Below are positions 24,634-25,000 of a stretch of 25,000 nt of DNA, piece by piece. The notes beneath the pieces are model-generated. The model saw only the letters and a program-made list of their open reading frames with translations. It ran no database searches and had not been told where the DNA came from. Every line of letters starts with the position of its first letter. Position 1 is the stretch's first letter. A program made the position numbers and the translations under genes. Source of the stretch: DATKZH01 sp964475955 (GTDB lineage Bacteria > Planctomycetota > Planctomycetia > Pirellulales > Thermoguttaceae); contig CAYYZY010000116.1 of assembly GCA_964475955.1 (NCBI GenBank), positions 1 to 25,000 on the forward strand. The letters run 5' to 3'.

Positions 24634-25000
24634 GTAACCGGTCACGGAATCCGGAATTGATCTTGGAGGATCGGGGCGGTTTCGGGTAGGTTGGGGGCCA
24701 TCATGGCAGATGGCAGGCGGAAGCAAGGATGTTCGCGGTGTCCGAAATTGGAGGCGGAGGTGGCTGCGCTGCGCGAGCGCGTGGCGGCGCTGGAGGCGGA
24801 ACTGGCCAAGGCCAAGAAGCACTCGGGCAACTCGTCCAAACCGCCGTCCGGCGACGTCGTCAATCCCAAGCCGAAGAGGAAGAAGCCGGGACGCCCGCGG
24901 AAACGGAAGATCGGCGGCCAGCCCGGCCACGAGCGGCACCTGCGTGAGCCGTTGAAGCCGGACGAGCTGGACCAGGAGTGGATCTGGTACTTTGAGCGAA
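24634..25000 (+). mobile_element. IS66-family insertion sequence, left end to beyond the window
   Basis: A transposase start is recognisable at 24703. The likely left terminus is GTAACCGGTCACGG from 24634, since IS66 ends generally begin GTAA. Only about 70 bases separate this from the transposase start, so there is no room for tnpA/tnpB, which suggests the single-gene ISBst12-like group. The exact end cannot be fixed without the right end, which is outside the window. Confidence 0.55.
24703..25000 (+). CDS. IS66-family transposase, N-terminal part (cut by window edge)
   Basis: The frame is open from ATG 24703 to the right edge (99 residues). It starts with a CSRC pair and a leucine-heptad coiled coil (LEAEVAALRERVAALEAELA), followed by KKHSGNSSKPPSGD and IGGQPGHERHLREPL. 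The HSGNSSKPPS and GGQPGH motifs are diagnostic of IS66 transposases, lying before the zinc-finger and DDE domains. GGAGG at 24665-24669 is too far to be the binding site, and GGGGG at about 24693 is closer. No frameshift is visible in the part seen; whether the full gene is intact is unknown. Confidence 0.88.
   Translation, partial: MADGRRKQGCSRCPKLEAEVAALRERVAALEAELAKAKKHSGNSSKPPSGDVVNPKPKRKKPGRPRKRKIGGQPGHERHLREPLKPDELDQEWIWYFER

Overview
The window is high-GC bacterial DNA whose gene content points to a planctomycete, probably of the Pirellulales type. The pointers are a secreted PQQ-type propeller protein opening with the planctomycete-style DWPQWR motif, a very large HzsA-related multihaem-type secreted protein, a YVTN/YncE propeller fused to cytochrome c peroxidase-like domains, a DUF6941 protein, a V/A-type ATPase, and many short palindromic repeats between genes. 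High GC opens long shadow frames opposite almost every gene, so frames were chosen by recognisable protein sequence, ribosome binding sites and overlaps. Names rest on recognising sequence by eye; no database search was run.

Left region (1-8700). On the minus strand is the 5' part of a secreted PQQ propeller protein, open through the left edge, with a methyltransferase-like domain inserted between its propeller halves. Divergent from it are a DUF6941-type gene and a small overlapping ORF. These meet, with only 8 bases between, a 1389-residue minus-strand protein that combines discoidin-like domains, a CBM9-like domain and an HzsA-type haem module with two CXXCH motifs. About 620 bases without a convincing gene follow, carrying a dispersed planctomycete repeat.

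Centre (8703-18694). A tandem universal stress protein gene leads directly into a tightly packed V/A-type ATPase operon in the order B-D-I-K-E-DUF2764-A. This is a circular permutation of the chlamydial order as I remember it (E-DUF2764-A-B-D-I-K). No C, F or G subunit is present as such; the DUF2764 protein is the candidate for C. The K subunit keeps most of the sodium-ligand positions known from Enterococcus hirae NtpK. A hairpin cluster separates atpA from an orphan NtrC-type sigma-54 response regulator.

Right region (18695-25000). A repeat island with a perfect 26-base inverted repeat and a 14-base tandem duplication appears to have cut short a small minus-strand gene lying just downstream of a purF-like gene. 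The PurF-like protein lacks the N-terminal nucleophilic cysteine. A propeller/di-haem secreted protein follows, then a remnant that looks like the N-terminus of a CHASE-type sensor, strong palindromes, a URO-D/cobamide methyltransferase-family gene, and the start of an IS66-family element running off the right edge.
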